64,000 bases of DNA from Formicarius rufipectus (taxonomy: Eukaryota; Chordata; Aves; Passeriformes; Formicariidae). The DNA lies in NCBI GenBank assembly GCA_013399695.1, contig VXAU01004384.1, forward strand, positions 1,370,758 to 1,434,757, read 5' to 3'. The translations under genes and the position numbers were made by a program. The notes beneath the pieces were generated by a model. It saw only the letters and a list, made by a program, of their open reading frames with translations. It did not search any database and was not told the origin of the DNA. Positions 1 through 10,981 of the stretch are shown piece after piece (the first letter of the stretch is position 1; each line of letters opens with the position of its first letter).

Positions 1-1251
1 CACCTTTAGTCTTTTGCCATGTTGAAGGCAGATCACAATCTGTATTGCACCACACAGATAAATTATGGGTCTGTGTACCTTCTGCTGCTGTCAGTTACTG
101 TAGCTTAATTTCATTGAGTGGCCTCAGTTTTTCTCCATGTCTCAATAAAAGATATCAAGGAACTCAAGGAAATAACCCAACTGTAAAGTTTTGAGCAATG
201 AAAACTTTAAAAAAAAAAAGCTCCAAACATTAAAAATGCCCCAAACATTAGAAAGCAAAGGGATGTGCTTTCTTAGCAAACATGACACAGATAACTGTCA
301 CATTAATCTCACTAATAAATAGTTTTACTTTGCCTTTAGAAGTGTGGTCCAGCTTCTTATATTGTGTCCTGAGCATATTAACCAGATGCAAAATCTATTT
401 AAACTTTTTTAAACAGTACAGTAAAAAGCTCAGGAAACACCACAATAGTGCTGAATTCTTTTAGCTGTAAGCACTTTAGTTCCACTCATGTCCCAAGGGA
501 ACAGTCCAAGGTAACTATTTGTAAGATACCCTTAGGAATTTGCAGGTGAGGTATGAGAGACCCCATGGATCTGAAGAAATAGGCCATTTCTACTTTTGGC
601 CATTGTTCCTGAAAGGTTCTGTAATGCCAGGTTGCATGGGGTTGTTCAGTTAAAAGGGAATATACTGCAAATTCCAATAGGTAAGAGACAAATACACAAA
701 CCCACCCCCTTATTGCAGGTTTATGGGTGTGGGTTTTTTAATTAACAAGCTAATATTGATTCAATAGAAAAAAAATTATTCACAGCAACAGGAGTCACCA
801 CTGCCATGCCAGGTACCACATCAGCTATTGCTCGTATTTGTCTCTACATCTGTGTTTTGTTTTTCCTGGTTAAATCGTGCTGAAGTCTGTAGGACTTAAG
901 CAGTGGCATCCTTTTAGACTTCAGGATCCGTGTGATGTTGCTGTGCAAAACAGCAGTAAGATTCTACTTCAGGGATATGAGCAAAGCTGTCGTTTGGGGA
1001 AAGGCAGCATATTCGACCAGAGAGTCATCAGCAATCATTTAGAAGGCTGACAGCTGATTCTGATTCAGAGGGATTTCTCTGCTCATGTGCTGAATCTCCA
1101 CCGGTCTGCCCTGCCATTTTTAAGAGGCTGGTTGTTTTCTGGGTATCAGCTGTGAACCAAGGGGAATGCTGGCACATAACTGTTTGATTCACACATTCAA
1201 TATGCATTGGATCTTTTTGATAATGATGTTGTTAATGATCTTGTAATGGCC

Positions 1252-1270
1252 TTTTTTTTTTTTTTTTTTT
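1252..1270. repeat. Poly-T tract
   Basis: Nineteen consecutive T. A simple homopolymer; no adjoining element was recognised that would make it a retroposon tail. Confidence 0.95.
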
Positions 1271-3495
1271 CTGGGTCTTTAATCTCAGGGGAAATGTTTT
1301 CCATATAAATTATGAGAGTAATTTATAGTGATAAAGAAACAAATCTTAAGATGTTTCCCAGTGTCTCATCTTCAAGGAACAGAGAATTGGATCTTTTTCA
1401 ATTCTGTCTGTTGTTGGCAGAGTCAAAAGCATGAACTCATTGTAAACAATTTTAGGAACAGGTGGAGAAACCTGCCACTTTCAAGCCACTCTCAATTATT
1501 TCCTAATCCAGGATGTGGAAACCAAGGAACTCAAGGCTGTAAGAAGGCAATAAATCCAAAATATTTATGTAACATTTTAAAAGAGACTAGGCTTACCTAC
1601 CTTGCCATCTTATCCAGAAAAAAAAAACCAAGTAGTGCTAATATCAGTTTAAAGAAGTGGTCTCTTTCATATGTAAAAAAGCTGCACTGCCTTGAACACT
1701 GAACATGACAGTGAGAAAAACACGTGGTGCAGCATATGCAGCAGCTCTGCACAGGACTTAGGATGTCTACCATCTGACAAAATCTGAGTTCCTATAATTC
1801 TTTGGAGTATAAAGTTTCATATTCTTGACCAGTTACCATTCACTCCTAGCAAATGGGTCTTACACTGCAAAGAGGCACTCTTTGCAAAGAGGTTTGCCTT
1901 TAGCCTCAGTCTGGTTTTCCTTAAATGACTCAAATGACATAGTTGAGGTGTACACTTTTAAAATGTTTGAGTGTCTTCCTCTCCTGATGTAACAAAGCTA
2001 TTAGTCTTTTTAGGTTAATTGAAAATGTTTACCACTGGAGCAGACTTCCACACTACCTTCTTGCACAAGTACATGCAGGAGTGACTTTCTCAGCTTTGAA
2101 AGTATTCCCTTTAGACAGGTTTTCAGGAGATATGTGGCATGGCTGCATACATCTCTAAGACCTATACAACTCTAGAAGGTACTGAGACTATAATATCAAT
2201 ATCATGCCCTTCTGTTCAGAGCCCCTTTCACAAGAGTACTAATCAAGCTGCTGTAGTAGGTATGACACTTTCTGGATTAGTTTAAGATTCCATGTTAAAT
2301 TTGAGCCAAACAGTCTGTAAATACAGATGTATGTGGTGACATTGATACCCAAACACACACATATTTATGTTTTTCAGTAACTGCATGAATGTCACAGAGA
2401 TAATACAAATCTTGCTTAGGAAAGAGATCCTCTTATTTGCATTCTTTATAGTCTTTTAGGCACTGAATCATTACAACAAACTGTTGATCTGAAGTTGAAT
2501 TAATAGTTCTGTGCAATATCCTGCTTGGCATCAATTGTTTGTTGATGAAGTAGAAGTTTATCAACAGATGATCTGTCTTTTTCCTTGTACTTATTCTCCT
2601 CTGCCTACTTGATATAAACACAGCTTTCCAGAAGCTTTGCCTACACACTGAAGTTTGGTTGAACAGTGAGCTGTGATCCTTTGCACTTTAAGGGATCCTC
2701 AGCAGCATTCTACTGAAGATTATGTTACTTTAACATGGAGAAGAGGACTCTTTTCTGTCAATGTTTACTATTGTTCTGATGGAAATACTGCTTTGGAATG
2801 TACTGCCTAAGAAAGTGAAATAGAGTAACATGCAGGCTAATGGGATTCCTAAATTGGATTCTTCTATCTGATTGAAGTTTTGTCTTTATGACTCACATTC
2901 TTTAAATTCATATGATCTTGTCAAGACTAAAATGATTCGTGATTACATACGTATTTTTATAAATTTATTTTATAAATGTACCCATAGATTTAAAGCAGAA
3001 TATTTTTTGAAAGTTCTTAAATTGCCCACGGGACATTTTCCAAAGACAGCTCCAACTTCTGCACGCCTTGCTTGTTTGCATCAAAAAGATGATGGAATGA
3101 AGGGAACAAACTTGGAGGCTGTAAAATTTACAAACTGAGGAAATTGTAATTTCATGACAACAGAATTCCTATGATTTTAGTGGTGCCAAGATTTCAGTTT
3201 TTATGCTTCCTAGAGGAGCTGGGCAAACCATTTCTTTTAGGACAGTGTCAGAATAAGACTCTCCTAAGTTCTTGATTAAAAGATTAAGGTTTCAAAGTTT
3301 GGCTCTGGATCCTGTTTTTGCACAAGTCCAGAAGGGTCTCTGAAGTTCTGATTTAAAGTCATGTCTGCTTATAATTTAACTGTATATGGTAATAACTGTA
3401 ATACCGTAAAGGGCACTTTAAGGGCCTTAGGCAAGAGGACAAAGTAATAATTGCTGGCTTGTCTTTCATGGTAGTTAACAACAACAAAACAGTTT

Positions 3496-3518
3496 CATCA
3501 CTGATCATAACAGTGATG
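3496..3518. repeat. Short perfect inverted repeat
   Basis: Arms catcactg and cagtgatg are exact reverse complements around a 7-nt spacer. This may be chance at this length. Confidence 0.6.
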
Positions 3519-3634
3519 TACGTTATGCAAAATCACTTAAAATGGACTTTGTGTGATGGTTTGAGGGGCTTTCTTTGGCCAATAAAATTTTGTTGAAACA
3601 TATTAATCAAAATTTAGTATCAGTGTGTATGTAT

Positions 3635-3860
3635 ATAGAATCGTACAATATTTTAGATCTGAATGTTGCCTGGTCCAGTCCCCTCCTCTAAGCAGGGCCA
3701 GCTCCTATGTTGTATTGTGTTGCTCTGTGTCTTGCCTAGTAAAGCTGTGAATACATCCAGGGATGGACATTTCAGAGCCTCTCCAAGCAGCTTGTTCCCT
3801 GCACGACCGCCCTCTTTTCAGTGTTTTTTGACTTTATGCAACTAGAATTTCTTTTTTGGT
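3635..3860 (-). mobile_element. CR1 LINE fragment (degraded 3' end)
   Basis: Read on the plus strand, this shows the antisense CR1 3' region: a degraded 'atagaatc' tail, then 'cctggtccagtcccctcc', 'gcagggccagctcc', 'catccagggatggacat' and 'agcagcttgttccctg'. The order and spacing match CR1 antisense wording I remember, so the element lies on the minus strand. It is a 5'-truncated relic with many substitutions. The left boundary is set by the tail. The right boundary is approximate, because similarity fades into the T-rich run near 3850. Confidence 0.8.
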
Positions 3861-4011
3861 TTTTTTTTTGCTCTGCATTTCTGCAAAGACCCTGACTAGC
3901 TTTTAGATGGGTGCCTATGGGAGCTGAGCAATAGAAATCCTAGGACTTGTCTTCTCAGCTTTTTCTCTTGCTTCATGTGCTCTGGACCAGCTTAGTGGTC
4001 CTCCTCTGCAG

Positions 4012-4923
4012 TCAACTCCAGGTTGTCGCTCTCCCCACGGTGAAAGGAGCACTCAGCCCATATTCAGTGACGGCCTTTCTAACATCCCGTAGTACAGGAC
4101 ATGGGACTGGTTCCCATATTGGTGGATTGCCATTATCATAAAAACCAGGAAAATCCTTTAAAAATTCTAGATCCTTGGCCATCTCTGCTTGTTTCCTAGG
4201 TGACACCCATCAGTTATCATGTTCCACTTCAGTGTTGGTGTTTGCCCTTCGCATTATTTGTAACTGGAGGGAACTGTTGGCGAGGTCCTTGTGGGCACGG
4301 CCATCTTGGGCAGGAAGTATGTGGGGCTTGGCCACCGGAAGTGGGGGGAGCCAAGCTGCCATTTTGTGAATGCCCTCAGCTGGGGCAGCCATTTTGTGAA
4401 TTACCTTGGCTGGTGCGGCCATTTTGTGATGCAAGGTCCCAACTGCCGCCATTTTGATGCCCACAGTGTGCGCCGCTCCCAAGATGGCAGTCAGGGCTGT
4501 ACAGAGAGGCTGAGACGTGCCTTCGACGCCATTTCGTGTTCCTGAATGTGGTAATGCAGAGGAATCTCTGTACTGATCTTGACCCGATGCTGAAACCTTG
4601 TGTCGACCGCAATTCCCTGTCCTTTCTGATAACAATTTCCTCTCCAATTGCTTTAAAATATTGAGAATTAGCCTCCAAGCTATTGTGGCTTTGGCTGCTT
4701 CTTTGTCTGCTTTAGATATTGCCCTCCCCAAAGAAGCCCCTAGCCTGTCCCACTCTTCATGTGTTAAATTCTCTGGGACATTTTGGTGGTGTTTTTCGAT
4801 CCATCTAACTAACCATTTCATGGAGACTTTATCTATAGGATACCCCTGTTGTTGGATAAAACCTTCTAAGCGCCTGTGTAAGTCCTCTTCATTTTTTGTT
4901 AACTGGCTCCCATGTTTAGATTT
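4012..4923 (-). pseudogene. Broken ERV gag (matrix-like N-terminus, 10-residue repeat, start of capsid)
   Basis: Gag is the structural polyprotein of the retrovirus. One frame stays open from 4923 to a TGA at 4212-4210 (237 codons). The same frame continues for about 65 codons to a second stop at 4014-4012. The N-terminal part is matrix-like (KWLVRWIEKH, HEEWDRLG). Next comes a proline/alanine-rich spacer containing a tandem 10-residue repeat with the core HKMAA, then the capsid beginning (AVTEYG, APFTVG). Breaks: the likely initiator ATG at 4913-4911, followed by a glycine codon as in myristoylated Gag, is one base out of frame with the rest; the TGA lies just before capsid; frame is lost after APFTVG; and the remainder of gag is missing. 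The long open segment suggests this insertion is younger than the neighbouring CR1 relics. It is not a functional gene. Confidence 0.75.
4358..4456 (-). repeat. 30-bp tandem repeat inside ERV gag
   Basis: The plus-strand string gccattttg recurs at 4358, 4388, 4418 and 4448, exactly 30 bp apart. On the minus strand this gives four copies of a 10-codon unit with core (H)KMAA. A related gccatcttg at 4300 and gccatttcg at 4528 are off the 30-bp phase. The core also resembles the CCAT-containing YY1 site, so the array could have had a regulatory side effect. Confidence 0.85.
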
Positions 4924-4983
4924 TTAACTTTTAATTTCAGAGTAGAGATGGGGGATTTTATGGAGGAAGATCAGTGCTCAGCT

Positions 4984-4989
4984 GCTCAC
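4984..4989 (-). other. Probable retroviral major splice donor
   Basis: The minus strand reads AAGAG followed by GTGAGC in the leader between the primer site and gag. This is a good donor match where retroviral donors usually lie. It is inferred from position and motif only. Confidence 0.5.
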
Positions 4990-5130
4990 CTCTTTGTCCT
5001 GTCTCAGAAGGATGGGGGTGAAAAATCCCCAGATCAGCTGAGGAAGCCACCGGAACCAGGAGCCCCCTGACCCCCTGCCCTTGTCCCAAGGGAGCAGAGA
5101 GTCCTCTGGATGCCAGAAGTCCTCAGGCCT

Positions 5131-5148
5131 GCTCCACGCTGGGCACCA
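5131..5148 (-). other. Retroviral primer binding site, tRNA-Lys type
   Basis: The 18-nt minus-strand sequence begins TGGTGCCCAGCG and follows the LTR end after two bases. Against the lysine (Lys1,2) primer site as I remember it, I count 15 of 18 matches, with differences at positions 4, 10 and 16. This supports an ERVK-like classification. Confidence 0.75.
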
Positions 5149-5214
5149 TCTGTAGATCTGACATCGGGTCAAGAAAGGAGAAGGCACTTCTGAGGGGTGG
5201 AGCAGAAATGGCCA

Positions 5215-5220
5215 TTTATT
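5215..5220 (-). terminator. LTR poly(A) signal
   Basis: AATAAA on the minus strand lies only 15 nt after the TATA box. It is therefore at or just upstream of the predicted start site. This is the arrangement known for betaretroviruses with a very short R region, where the signal is transcribed fully only from the 3' LTR. Confidence 0.7.
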
Positions 5221-5235
5221 AAAATGGCTTCTGCC

Positions 5236-5242
5236 TTTTATA
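5236..5242 (-). promoter_or_regulatory. LTR TATA box
   Basis: The minus strand reads TATAAAA, 15 nt upstream of the LTR poly(A) signal. With a normal 25-30 nt offset, transcription would begin near 5210-5217. Confidence 0.75.
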
Positions 5243-5529
5243 GGGTCCAACTGGAACTTTCCAGAAGGGGGTGGAATTGGCGTGGGGTTAGGGCAGAGCA
5301 TGGAAGGAACATGCAAAACAAGGGGTTGGAATAACCACATAGGGAATATACTGTAAAGCAGTAAAAAACAACCAAGCACAGGGTAGGATTCAAGGCTGTG
5401 AGGGAAGAAGGAATTTTCCAGCTACTACAATGGAACATATAGGGAATTATACATTAACTGCAAAAACCTTAACAAAACCCAAAACAAGAAGTCTGTTATT
5501 GTGAAAAACAGTACAGTTGTCTTCCCACA

Positions 5530-8500
5530 CTTGTCTCCCCATCCATGAAGGTTTGTGGTCGGATGTTTTCTCTCCAATCTTGGTAGCTTCTTCCTCCTAT
5601 AGCAGAGATTGCCTGAGAATATTGTAGGTAAAGTTTTAGAACCATCAAAAACCTCAACAGAAAGAAAGACCTTGAAACAAGGTTCACTGAGCAGACAGTA
5701 TGTGATTATCTCAGGTTTTACTTGACAAACAGGAAAATTTATATGTTAATTTGTTTGAATTTAGCCACTCTCAACCATCAGGGTGGCCATACACTGTGAT
5801 TTTCCTTCCTCTCTCTTATTTAGACAACTGTCTTCAGTGCTATATAAATTATCTGAGTTAATCTGAGAAGTGAAGGTTTCCAAGTAAGAGTGGCCACACC
5901 CTGAAGGCATGGCATGTGAGGCAGAATGCCTTCTATTTTAGGAATTCTTCCTTTCATCCAAAGAAAATCCCTCAAAAAGTCATGCCTAGCCACCAGGACC
6001 CTCTGGATAAATGAGGATTTATTATGTCATCTTGACATTGAAAAATGCTGATCTCCATTCTAACTGTGGTTATGAAGTGTTTGATGATCCTTGGTGGACA
6101 AATAGATTTGACTATTAGCCAGTACTTATGGAAAGCCTTTATCCAAAGGGGAACATCTATGCCTATTTCTTATTTGCTCCATTTAAATGAGGTAAATTTA
6201 ATAGCATTTATTTATTTTTACAGTGTGAGAGCATGGAAATCTCTCATAGGGAAAAAAAGGAGCAACATAGTAAACTAAGGTTAAAATTCCCACTCGGGGA
6301 ACACTTTCTTTAGGATCATTGGGGTTTTGCTAAACAAGATTATCAGGATTACTAATACATCTGCTTGACTGTTTCTGAAGAGAAATCTTTGCACAAGTAT
6401 TGGGTAGTGTGTATGTGGAGATCCAGCAAGGGCAGTTTGTGTTGGATCAGTGGCATGTATATGGCCCAGATAGTCTGTGCAGATGCAGACCAGGTCCACA
6501 GAGAAGGCTACCTTCCTCTTTTGGCTGGCTGCAAATCTCTGATATATCATCAAAGTCCACTTTGTCTGACTGAGCATAACTCAGAGCTGGAAAAAGGATG
6601 TCGTGGCTGGGAGAACTAGAATGCACAGTCTCTCAGAGTTAGTTTCAATGCAGGAGAATGAAGCAGAAATCAGCACCAGTTTTTTTGTAGGCACTAGAGT
6701 GGCCATTGTATAACAGAGCACTCAATGTATGAGAAGTTACTCAGTTTTATTTTGAAAAGGTCTGTTCCTTTCCAACTGTCTGTCTTTACATAATATAATT
6801 CAGTCTTCCTGAAAGTGCTTACAATTCATGGTACATTCTCCTACCTCAAGGCTCCCAGTCATTTTTAGGGTGGATCAGAATTAAATAACAGAGATGGTAC
6901 AACCCAGTGCATCTTTACATTTTTTCAGTCACATGAGGTGCGTTCCATGTGATTCACGATCACAGGGGGACTCTGCAATTTGCAGCTGTGCAGATGGGAT
7001 CTGCTGTTTTAGCAGCATTTAGTTGTGGTTTGGTAGATAGAAATGATGACGGAGTAGAACTGCATTACTAAGCAGAATCTTGGTAACCTGTGAATTAACA
7101 GTGCTCATGAGCCAAGTTTTAGAATTTATCAGAATTATACTTTTCACAGTCGTTGTTTGAAAACAGGGGGACACTTGACGATTTCAAAATGAATTGTCTA
7201 AAATGAGGCCTGATGAATGTATTACTTATTTTAGAGATGTATTGTATTCCCACTCATTTTGATATATGTGCATTTAAGAATCTTGAAACCCGAAGCATAT
7301 GAATATATAAAGTATCTTTGCATCTCTCAAAGGGAGGTTTCCTAACTTATGCTTTCAAAATAATGTACCTTTACAAAGTGAGGTTTTTTTAAGGCGATTG
7401 TGCGTTTTTTACATGAGTACCTATTTATTCTTGTGTTAATCAGATTGCTTTGTTTTAAAAAGAGGCAAATAAAATAAAAAGGACAGCGGGTTCTGTTATT
7501 GAAATATCTGGCTACTTGTAATCTCACTGGAAGATCCATTATGTATTATTTTAGGAGTGGGAAGTGAAGTAGGCATTCCATTGGAAAAATTAGAACTTTT
7601 AGGACATATTTGCGAGTTGACTCACAAAGCTATGCCTCAATGCCATCCTTGCCCTATTTTTATTCCAGTTCTGAAATTAAATTCTGACCTGGATAAAACA
7701 AGTATTTCTACTTCTTAATTCACTGATGTCAAGACTCAGCTTGTACCAAGACTGTCTTCCTCTTGAGCTGTTTGGTGATGGAAGCATGTTCAGTAGGACA
7801 GATGCCTTGATTCATTACAAGGTTCTGATGTAGGACAGGAGATTCTTGAAAATATACTTCTTAATAAGAAGAAATGCTCTGCGTGAAAGAAATGAAGGAG
7901 CCATTCTGGTTATAGGAATATAACATAATTAGAAGGAAGAAAATCTGAAACAGCAACAAAGAGAGGAGAAATCAATAAATCAAAAGGTAATGGGGTCTGA
8001 ACAGGCAGTGGAGTCATATCTAACGGCTGCCAGCAATGGAATGCTTGAGAATAATATTCTAGCTGTTACCTAGTAAATTGTAAGAAATCTGAGAAATGCA
8101 GAGGTCGAAATGTAGCAGCTCAGAGCAAAGCCAAGCACATACTGTGGGTATCTGCCTAAACAAGGAAAATGTGAGCACTAATCCATTAAAAGCTCCCATA
8201 ATGATAATAACCTAAATTAGAGCAATGCTTTCTGAACTTTGGCATAAACCCTTGAGCCTAGTAGATCTCAGAGTATGAGAATGGGCTTCAGCTGCAAGCT
8301 GAGCATCCAGGCTTTGAGGATGTGATTTTTCTGGACCACCTCCATTTCAGCTATTGGAGTAACATGCAGGAAGCAGAGAATAGATCCCCTTAGAATAACA
8401 TTCACCACTGAAGCAAAAGCAAAGTCCAAGTAGATGTATTCTGCATTTTCCTCCTCTAAGGCCTCCCATAGTAGAAGAAAACAGGGAAGAGGCATGGCTG

Positions 8501-10868
8501 GTTCTCCAGCCAGCTGACAGAAGGTCCCCGGGGCGTGCGGTCAGATGACATGTGGTTTTTTATTACCTGGGGGTTTGGCTTTTGTTTGGGTTTTATGATA
8601 TTTTTATTTGTTTGCTTTTTGTTCTTGAATGCACAAGTAATTTTAAAACTGTTTTAAAGTAGAAAGGGGAGTACAGTTTGAATTATCTGGATTTTTCTTT
8701 TCTCTTTGCAAAAAAGCCTATGGAATTTGGCATGTTAACCCAGCCTTGCCTGATGTGATCACAAACACAGTTAAATTTTTATTAAAATGTTTTGAATCTT
8801 TCAAACATGATATTGATAACTGAAATGGAGCAAAGAGACAGTAGCATCTGGTTTTAATGAACATGGTCTGCTTATACTTGAAAGCAAAACCATGCAGGAA
8901 AAGACTGGAAATTCTTCTTCAGAGAATCAAAGTGCAATAGTGTTTTTCAATGCCTGACATCTGTATGCTTTGAATGACCTGGGTGACTTCACTCAACCAA
9001 TTGTTCATATTTTTTAGATTAAAGTGCCATATTTAGATCTGAAATATATTTGGTGATTTTTATTTTTTTTCAGCCTATTGTGTACTTCTTTCCACTTCTA
9101 CAGTAGTACCAAGACTCATTTCTTGGAGCTATATCATACCTTTTCATCTTGTTGACCCTCTTCAATACAGTATTTGTCAAACTATTTTTATTTATAGGTG
9201 TGTGTTCCTATTACTACATTGTAGTCCAAACAAACAGGGCAACCCTTTGTGGAGATGTTTTTCTCTGTATTTATTACCATCTGAAAGAACAGAATGGCCT
9301 GAAACAACTTCATGAACTGCAAGCCCATATAAAAGCCAGTTTTTGCAGGGGAAATTGTCAGGGCATTGTCCAAGCAGTTTCTGCCAGAGGCCTTCCCGCC
9401 TTGCTGCCTTCAACTCTAGTTCATTAGCAGCGTTTCAGTCCAGGCTTTTCATGGACTGCATACTTTCTATCAGAGAACTAGGAATAAAATGCACTAATCC
9501 CGCTTCCTGCATCTTTTCTGGGAACTCTCTTGTTTCTCTGAGGTGGGTGAACATGTTTGGAAATGCAACATAAATATCTGCTTAGGTTTTGTACTTTTGA
9601 GTTCTACCCAGTCAAGAAGAATGATGTGATGAAGAATTTTTATAACCCGATCACTTCCTCCATCGCTGTCTTCACAGTTTAATCCTCTCTCGGATTCAGA
9701 GAGAGCCACAGAGGTCCCTATCAGAACAATTTAAGGCTGTGAATAATCACAGGAAAGATGTAGTGAACATTTTTTATATCACAGGGAAGTTTAATACATG
9801 GTAAATGCATTTAACTGTGAAGAATACACCAGGTCCTTGAAAATGGTAATTTAAATTCCACTTATTCCATTCCACTTATTCTAGCAAGTCCTTATACTGG
9901 CATTTGAATTAAGAAAAAAAGGTTTGGAAAAGAATAAATGCTTTTGACCATAAGCACCTACCTATTGTCTGTATTTTGAAGTTTTAACTCAGTTTTTCAC
10001 ATGAAAAGAAGAAGATAAGTGCCCCAATTAGTTAGCAATATCTAAATTCCTAAAGTTTTCAGCTTTTAAAGCTGTAGTAAAAATGGCTTTCAGTTACCAC
10101 TAATAGCTTCTTTGAATCCATTTGCTTTAATCCCGAAGCTGAGAAATCAATGAGGTTGGCCAGTTTGATTAAATAGTTTTCTTAAGTCAAACTATTGTAA
10201 AGTTAGCCTTTAAAAACAAATATGCTGCATCGCCTTTGACCATTTACAGTTTTCCTTTGGCTCCACCAAGCATGTGGATGTCTAATCAGGGGATTATCAA
10301 GTAGACTAGAGAAATATAACAAAGTTCTGTGCTCTAGTAAATATTTGTATAGCACAAGCCTGGAGAAAGTCCATGTTATATTTTACTGTTGATAATTTAA
10401 TAACTCTGTGGCACGCCTGAAATTGTACCGTAAATGTCAGGATGTGTCAAATAAGTCATCTTGTAAAATGTAATAAATTTATACTGAAGATGAGATGCAT
10501 GCATGGGTAGGTAACACTGTCATTGGAAAATATGTTTTACAGGTAATATTTAGGGCATTTATTTGAATTTTGCCGGGAAATAAAGTGAGCAATGGCCATC
10601 TAGCATATAGTTAATCACAATGACAGTGTAAGTGACAAACAGAGTAACTCGTGCAGAAATAGTCCAGTCTATCAAATGATCATGAGACCAAAAGATTTCC
10701 TCGAAGAGTCAAAAGATCCGTGATTTCCTCTTGCTACAGAAAATAGAGCATGCAGTAAACAATTGATAAAATGAACTGACTGTGTGTTGCTTGTGTTTAT
10801 GGGATAGCATACAGCATGCTGTCTGCCACAGTAGTTTGTTTGCACTGAAATGAAGCAATAATGATTGA
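5530..10868. other. Unannotated AT-rich stretch
   Basis: Nothing recognisable as an exon, RNA or transposon. A T/G-rich segment lies at 8555-8630. The short open frames here overlap in opposite directions (for example around 6281-6619 and 9149-9709) and show no conserved motifs. Confidence 0.55.
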
Positions 10869-10981
10869 GGCACAGAGCATTTCCTGGGGATTAATGACCG
10901 TCTGAGAGGAGTTGATGGCCCAAGGAACATCCTGGCCATTAACCCCAGCCAGTCATTAATCCAAGGGAAATGCCCTGCCCC
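10869..10981. repeat. 113-bp quasi-palindrome (long imperfect hairpin)
   Basis: The outer arms 10869-10898 and 10952-10981 pair at about 24 of 30 positions, including an exact 11-bp core (ggattaatgac / gtcattaatcc). Inside, gttgatggcc and ggccattaac pair at 9 of 10 positions around a short loop. It may be an old palindromic repeat, a hairpin RNA or a cis-regulatory element. The arms carry GGATTA/TAATCC, the core site of OTX/PITX-type homeodomains. I do not recognise the family. Confidence 0.6.

Larger units (their letters stand above)
1..3634. other. Unannotated AT-rich stretch
   Basis: I see no exon, RNA gene or recognisable transposon here. It holds a 19-bp T run (1252-1270), a short A run near 209-219, and a small perfect inverted repeat at 3496-3518 (8-bp arms, 7-nt loop). 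The longest open frame (1328-1702, plus, 124 codons) has no recognisable motif and a composition typical of chance reading frames. Confidence 0.6.
3945..5529 (-). mobile_element. Truncated endogenous retrovirus, ERVK/betaretrovirus-like (5' LTR to early capsid)
   Basis: From right to left this is the 5' part of a provirus: LTR (about 5529-5151), tRNA-Lys-type primer binding site (5148-5131), leader with a splice donor (GTGAGC, 4989-4984), and gag (about 4923-4012). Capsid begins with betaretroviral-like wording (AVTEYG, then APFTVG). The similarity breaks off soon afterwards; protease, pol, env and the 3' LTR are absent. The lysine primer site, the compact TATA/poly(A) arrangement and the Gag wording together suggest the ERVK-like group rather than alpha- or gammaretroviruses. 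The 3' breakpoint near 3945 is uncertain by tens of bases. No target-site duplication can be tested because the other end is lost. Confidence 0.85.
5151..5529 (-). repeat. Retroviral LTR (5' LTR of the ERV)
   Basis: The 3' edge is well placed: on the minus strand the LTR ends in ACA at 5153-5151, followed by a 2-nt spacer (GA) and the primer binding site. The 5' edge is inferred from a TGTGGGAAGA start ending at 5529, which resembles betaretroviral LTR beginnings. That gives about 379 bp. A TATA box (5242-5236) and an AATAAA (5220-5215) are present in the right order. The 5' edge could shift if the TG at 5529 is not the real terminus. Confidence 0.75.

Noticed and set aside
1328..1702. Plus-strand 124-codon ORF
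   Set aside because: No recognisable domain, no splice signals or promoter, lysine/serine-rich chance composition.
3947..4457. Plus-strand ORFs across the ERV
   Set aside because: Antisense shadows of gag, kept open by the 30-bp repeat.
4376..4678. Second minus-strand ORF overlapping gag
   Set aside because: It is a shadow frame of the gag repeat region. The true frame carries the matrix-like and capsid motifs.
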